Shown one piece after another: positions 21,710 to 22,998 of a stretch of 22,998 nt of DNA. The position numbers and the translations under genes were made by a program. Each line of letters opens with the position of its first letter. Position 1 is the first letter of the stretch. This DNA is from a virus: positions 1-22,998 of the IMG/VR virus record IMGVR_UViG_3300042305_001309; one strand, given 5' to 3'. The notes under the pieces were generated by a model. The model saw only the letters and a program-made list of their open reading frames with translations. It was not told the DNA's origin and searched no databases.

Positions 21710-21844
21710 TCAGCCCTCCCCCCCGTTTTTCGGCGGGAAGTCGTCCGGGTCGGTGTAGGTGGCGATGTAGACCGCCACAGCCCACACAGGGGCGCACAGC
21801 ACGAGGGTGAGGGCGATGGACAGGATGTAGTCGAGCGTGGTCAT
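21710..21844 (-). CDS. Single-pass membrane mini-protein (44 aa)
   Basis: MTTLDYILSIALTLVLCAPVWAVAVYIATYTDPDDFPPKNGGEG. A hydrophobic helix (about residues 6-29) is followed by a short acidic tail. Ribosome-binding site GGAG before the ATG in the recurring leader (CACCAATCGAACGGAG). It ends within the ribosome-binding site of the following membrane gene. Function unknown. Confidence 0.65.
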   Translation of the reverse strand: MTTLDYILSIALTLVLCAPVWAVAVYIATYTDPDDFPPKNGGEG

Positions 21845-21879
21845 AGCGTGGTTCTCCGTTCGATTGGTGAGGGGTTAGG

Positions 21880-22209
21880 TCAGACGGCGAGGGACGGGAC
21901 TTCTTCGGTCAGGGCGATGAGTTGGTTGAGCATCTCGCCGTAGTAGAGGTACTCGCCCGAAATCATGTCGGCGCGGACGGTTCGGTTGTGGTCGTAGGCT
22001 TCCATGACCGCCGACACCGTGAGGTCGCACGGCGCGGTGGTGCAGTAGTCGAGGCCGCGAGTCACGTCGATGAACAGCACGCGCCCGTCGTCGAGTTTGG
22101 TGGCGGCGATGATTTGCCCGTGCGGGGCGTAGACGCGCCCGGACTGGAAGGCGATGGCGGGAAGGGTCAGGCCGATGGGGTCGGTGATGGTCGTTCGGAT
22201 GATGGTCAT
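21880..22209 (-). CDS. First gene of accessory array, unknown function
   Basis: 109 residues starting MTIIRTTITDPIGLTLPAIAFQSGRVYAPHGQIIAATKLDDGRVLFIDVTRGLDYCTTA; strand-rich N-terminus and helical C-terminus (SGEYLYYGEMLNQLIALTEEV). ATG preceded by CGGAG. It is the first gene after the putative origin, so its promoter should lie in 22210-22330. No recognised family. Confidence 0.75.
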   Translation of the reverse strand: MTIIRTTITDPIGLTLPAIAFQSGRVYAPHGQIIAATKLDDGRVLFIDVTRGLDYCTTAPCDLTVSAVMEAYDHNRTVRADMISGEYLYYGEMLNQLIALTEEVPSLAV

Positions 22210-22340
22210 GGGTCGGTCGCTCCGTGGTTGGTGATAGGTCGTGGGCGAGATTGAGCGCCGAGCAATTCGGGGTCAAATAGTTTCGTGCGACGCGACCACT
22301 ATGCGGACAGAGGCCGGGGCCGGGAGTCGGTCGAGGGTCG
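22210..22340. other. Leader and presumed promoter region of accessory array
   Basis: No gene seen. On the minus strand TTGACC (22271-22276) looks like a -35 box, but the expected -10 at 22248-22253 (CAATCT) is poor. Promoter position is therefore not settled. Confidence 0.4.
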
Positions 22341-22366
22341 GCGCGGTTCCCGGCAGTTCCCCAAAG

Positions 22367-22383
22367 TTCCCAAGACTTGGGAA
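22367..22383. repeat. Paired iterons, TTCCCAAG A CTTGGGAA
   Basis: A perfect 17-bp palindrome formed by two TTCCCAAG units facing each other across one base. It sits just before the AT-rich tract and is the likeliest binding site of an initiator dimer. Confidence 0.8.
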
Positions 22384-22401
22384 GCGGTATTAGACCTGGA
22401 G

Positions 22402-22456
22402 TAAAGGATATAAGTATATGATTAATATATATTTTTTACTTTATTTCTCTATCTCT
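22402..22456. other. AT-rich tract (presumed unwinding element)
   Basis: About 55 bases with very few G or C, including TATAAGTATATGATTAATAT and a T-rich end, inside an otherwise GC-rich genome. It fits a DNA unwinding element between iterons and DnaA box. It could also serve as a promoter. Confidence 0.75.
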
Positions 22457-22467
22457 CACCCCCTGCG

Positions 22468-22563
22468 TTTCCCAAGTTCCCAGTCATCCCCCCTTGCTTG
22501 GACTTATCCACAGGTAGGTATCCCCGGACTCAGGGAACACGGGGATGTTGGGAACTTGGGAAA
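22468..22563. repeat. Long inverted repeat of iterons
   Basis: TTTCCCAAGTTCCCA (22468-22482) and TGGGAACTTGGGAAA (22549-22563) are perfect 15-bp inverted copies, enclosing the DnaA box. Between them TCCCCG...CGGGGA (22521-22545) forms a smaller inverted pair. Confidence 0.8.
22504..22512 (+). promoter_or_regulatory. DnaA box TTATCCACA
   Basis: Exact match to the consensus high-affinity DnaA box. Its place between the iteron copies and beside the AT-rich tract makes a chance occurrence unlikely. Confidence 0.75.
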
Positions 22564-22618
22564 TTGAGGGTGTTTTCGGTCGGTTTTTCTTTCACGGTCA
22601 ATGGGTTAGGCGCGGAAA

Positions 22619-22664
22619 GGCGTTTCCCGAGGCTTGGGAACTTCGGGGAATCGTGGGAAACGCC
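22619..22664. repeat. Inverted repeat GGCGTTTCCC...GGGAAACGCC
   Basis: Perfect 10-bp arms (22619-22628, 22655-22664) around an inner CTTGGGAA iteron and GGGGAA variant. It marks the right end of the iteron region and may be an initiator or accessory-factor site. Confidence 0.7.
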
Positions 22665-22696
22665 GTGGTGTGGTGTGTTGGTGGTGTAGAGCGGTG

Positions 22697-22729
22697 GGCC
22701 GGATGCCGGGTCGAATGCCCCGGTCGGCC
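22697..22729. other. Imperfect GC stem-loop upstream of the nuclease gene
   Basis: GGCCG/CGGCC outer and CCGGG/CCCGG inner stems with a bulge, followed on the plus strand by a C/T-rich run. No strong T-run. It could end transcription weakly or belong to the origin. The rest of 22665-22799 holds nothing else that I recognise. Confidence 0.35.
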
Positions 22730-22799
22730 TGTCCCCTCCCTCCTTTCCTCTCTCGTGAGGCTTGCCGGGAGCGGTTGACCGGAGCTAGAGTCGGCGCTC

Positions 22800-22998
22800 A
22801 TGGATAGAGCAAAACGCAATCGGGTCGAGGAACGGGAGCAGGCACGGGTGGTGCGGTGGTCGCACCTGCAAGCGGTGAGGGCGGTCGCGCCGGAACTTCG
22901 ATGGCTGCATCACTCGCCGAACGGTGGGCGCCGGGACGGCTTCACCGGGGCGCAGATGGTGGCACTCGGCGTCAAGCGCGGGTGGCCGGATTTAGTCC
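22800..22998 (+). CDS. VRR-NUC nuclease, 5' part
   Basis: 66 codons to the window edge. HLQAVRAVAPELRWLHHSPNGGRRDGFTGAQMVALGVKRGWPDLV fits the VRR-NUC domain (PNGG.R......A..L...GVK.G.PDL), a PD-(D/E)XK-type nuclease module common in phages and thought to act on Holliday junctions or flaps. The Asp of WPDLV is expected to be catalytic; the later ExK motif lies outside the window. The ATG at 22800 is the first after an in-frame TGA; its ribosome-binding site (GGAG, 14 bases away) is poor. Confidence 0.85.
   Translation, partial: MDRAKRNRVEEREQARVVRWSHLQAVRAVAPELRWLHHSPNGGRRDGFTGAQMVALGVKRGWPDLV

Larger units (their letters stand above)
22341..22664. other. Putative replication origin with iterons, AT-rich tract and DnaA box
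   Basis: A gene-free segment with three hallmarks. First, five exact TTCCCAAG repeats, in both orientations, at 22367, 22376, 22469, 22555 and 22633, plus shorter TTCCC/GGGAA variants (22347, 22357, 22477, 22533, 22645, 22655). Second, an AT-rich tract at 22402-22456. Third, the exact DnaA box TTATCCACA at 22504-22512. These fit an iteron-type origin that uses host DnaA and a phage- or plasmid-encoded initiator. It lies between divergently transcribed genes. Initiator gene not in this window. Confidence 0.7.

Noticed and set aside
22498-22778. Short open frames on both strands in the origin region
   Set aside because: They consist of translated iterons and GC repeats, lack ribosome-binding sites and overlap each other.
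1-22998. tRNA or tmRNA genes and attachment sites
   Set aside because: No T-loop-like GGTTCGAATCC with a matching acceptor stem was found by eye, and no integrase or direct-repeat pair is visible.

Overview
The window looks like one end of the structural region plus the early and accessory regions of a GC-rich tailed phage, most likely a podovirus-like phage or a phage-plasmid of a proteobacterium. This rests on a giant polyvalent PLxRFG-type protein read through from the left edge, a compact recombination/replication module of phage families (DUF669, Sak4-like ATPase, Cas4-like nuclease, SF2 helicase, Prim-Pol/DUF3987), and many tiny genes coupled by ATGA or GTGA stop/start overlaps. The host cannot be named from the sequence; the high GC content and the accessory families (RadC, DUF6915/DUF6878/DUF7007-like) suggest an alpha- or betaproteobacterium.

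Layout. (1) 1-4401, plus strand: the 3' part of a giant virion/ejection protein with a metallopeptidase motif and PLMRFG. (2) 4417-10297, minus strand: eleven genes transcribed from a promoter near 10320-10356. In transcription order they are two small conserved proteins, a Sak4-like ATPase, a DUF669 protein, three small proteins, a Cas4-like Fe-S nuclease, a DEAH helicase and two tiny proteins. (3) 10300-10561: a divergent control region with two sigma70-like promoters whose -35 boxes overlap copies of the same operator-like element, plus further palindromes. (4) 10562-13242, plus strand: a Cro/YdaS-like DNA-binding protein and a Prim-Pol/DUF3987 primase-helicase. (5) 13226-22209, minus strand: a dense array of about 27 small genes, mostly unrecognised. 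It includes three paralogous ITLPRA proteins interleaved with two-helix membrane mini-proteins, several very acidic proteins, conserved domains of unknown function and RadC. (6) 22341-22664: a gene-free segment with five exact TTCCCAAG repeats in both orientations, a 55-bp AT-rich tract and one perfect DnaA box, which I read as a replication origin. (7) 22800-end, plus strand: the start of a VRR-NUC nuclease.

How it fits together. The leftward early operon and the rightward regulator/primase operon appear to be controlled by one repressor or Cro-like protein through shared operators. The Prim-Pol helicase, DUF669 protein, Sak4-like ATPase, Cas4-like nuclease and SF2 helicase form a replication/recombination set. 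The origin at the right provides a DnaA-dependent start. The minus-strand accessory array probably carries host-takeover and counter-defence functions. No integrase, CI-type repressor, tRNA or CRISPR array is visible in this window.

Only the domain calls that name a motif are firm. Most small proteins are supported as genes by tight stop/start overlaps and ribosome-binding sites rather than by recognised function.
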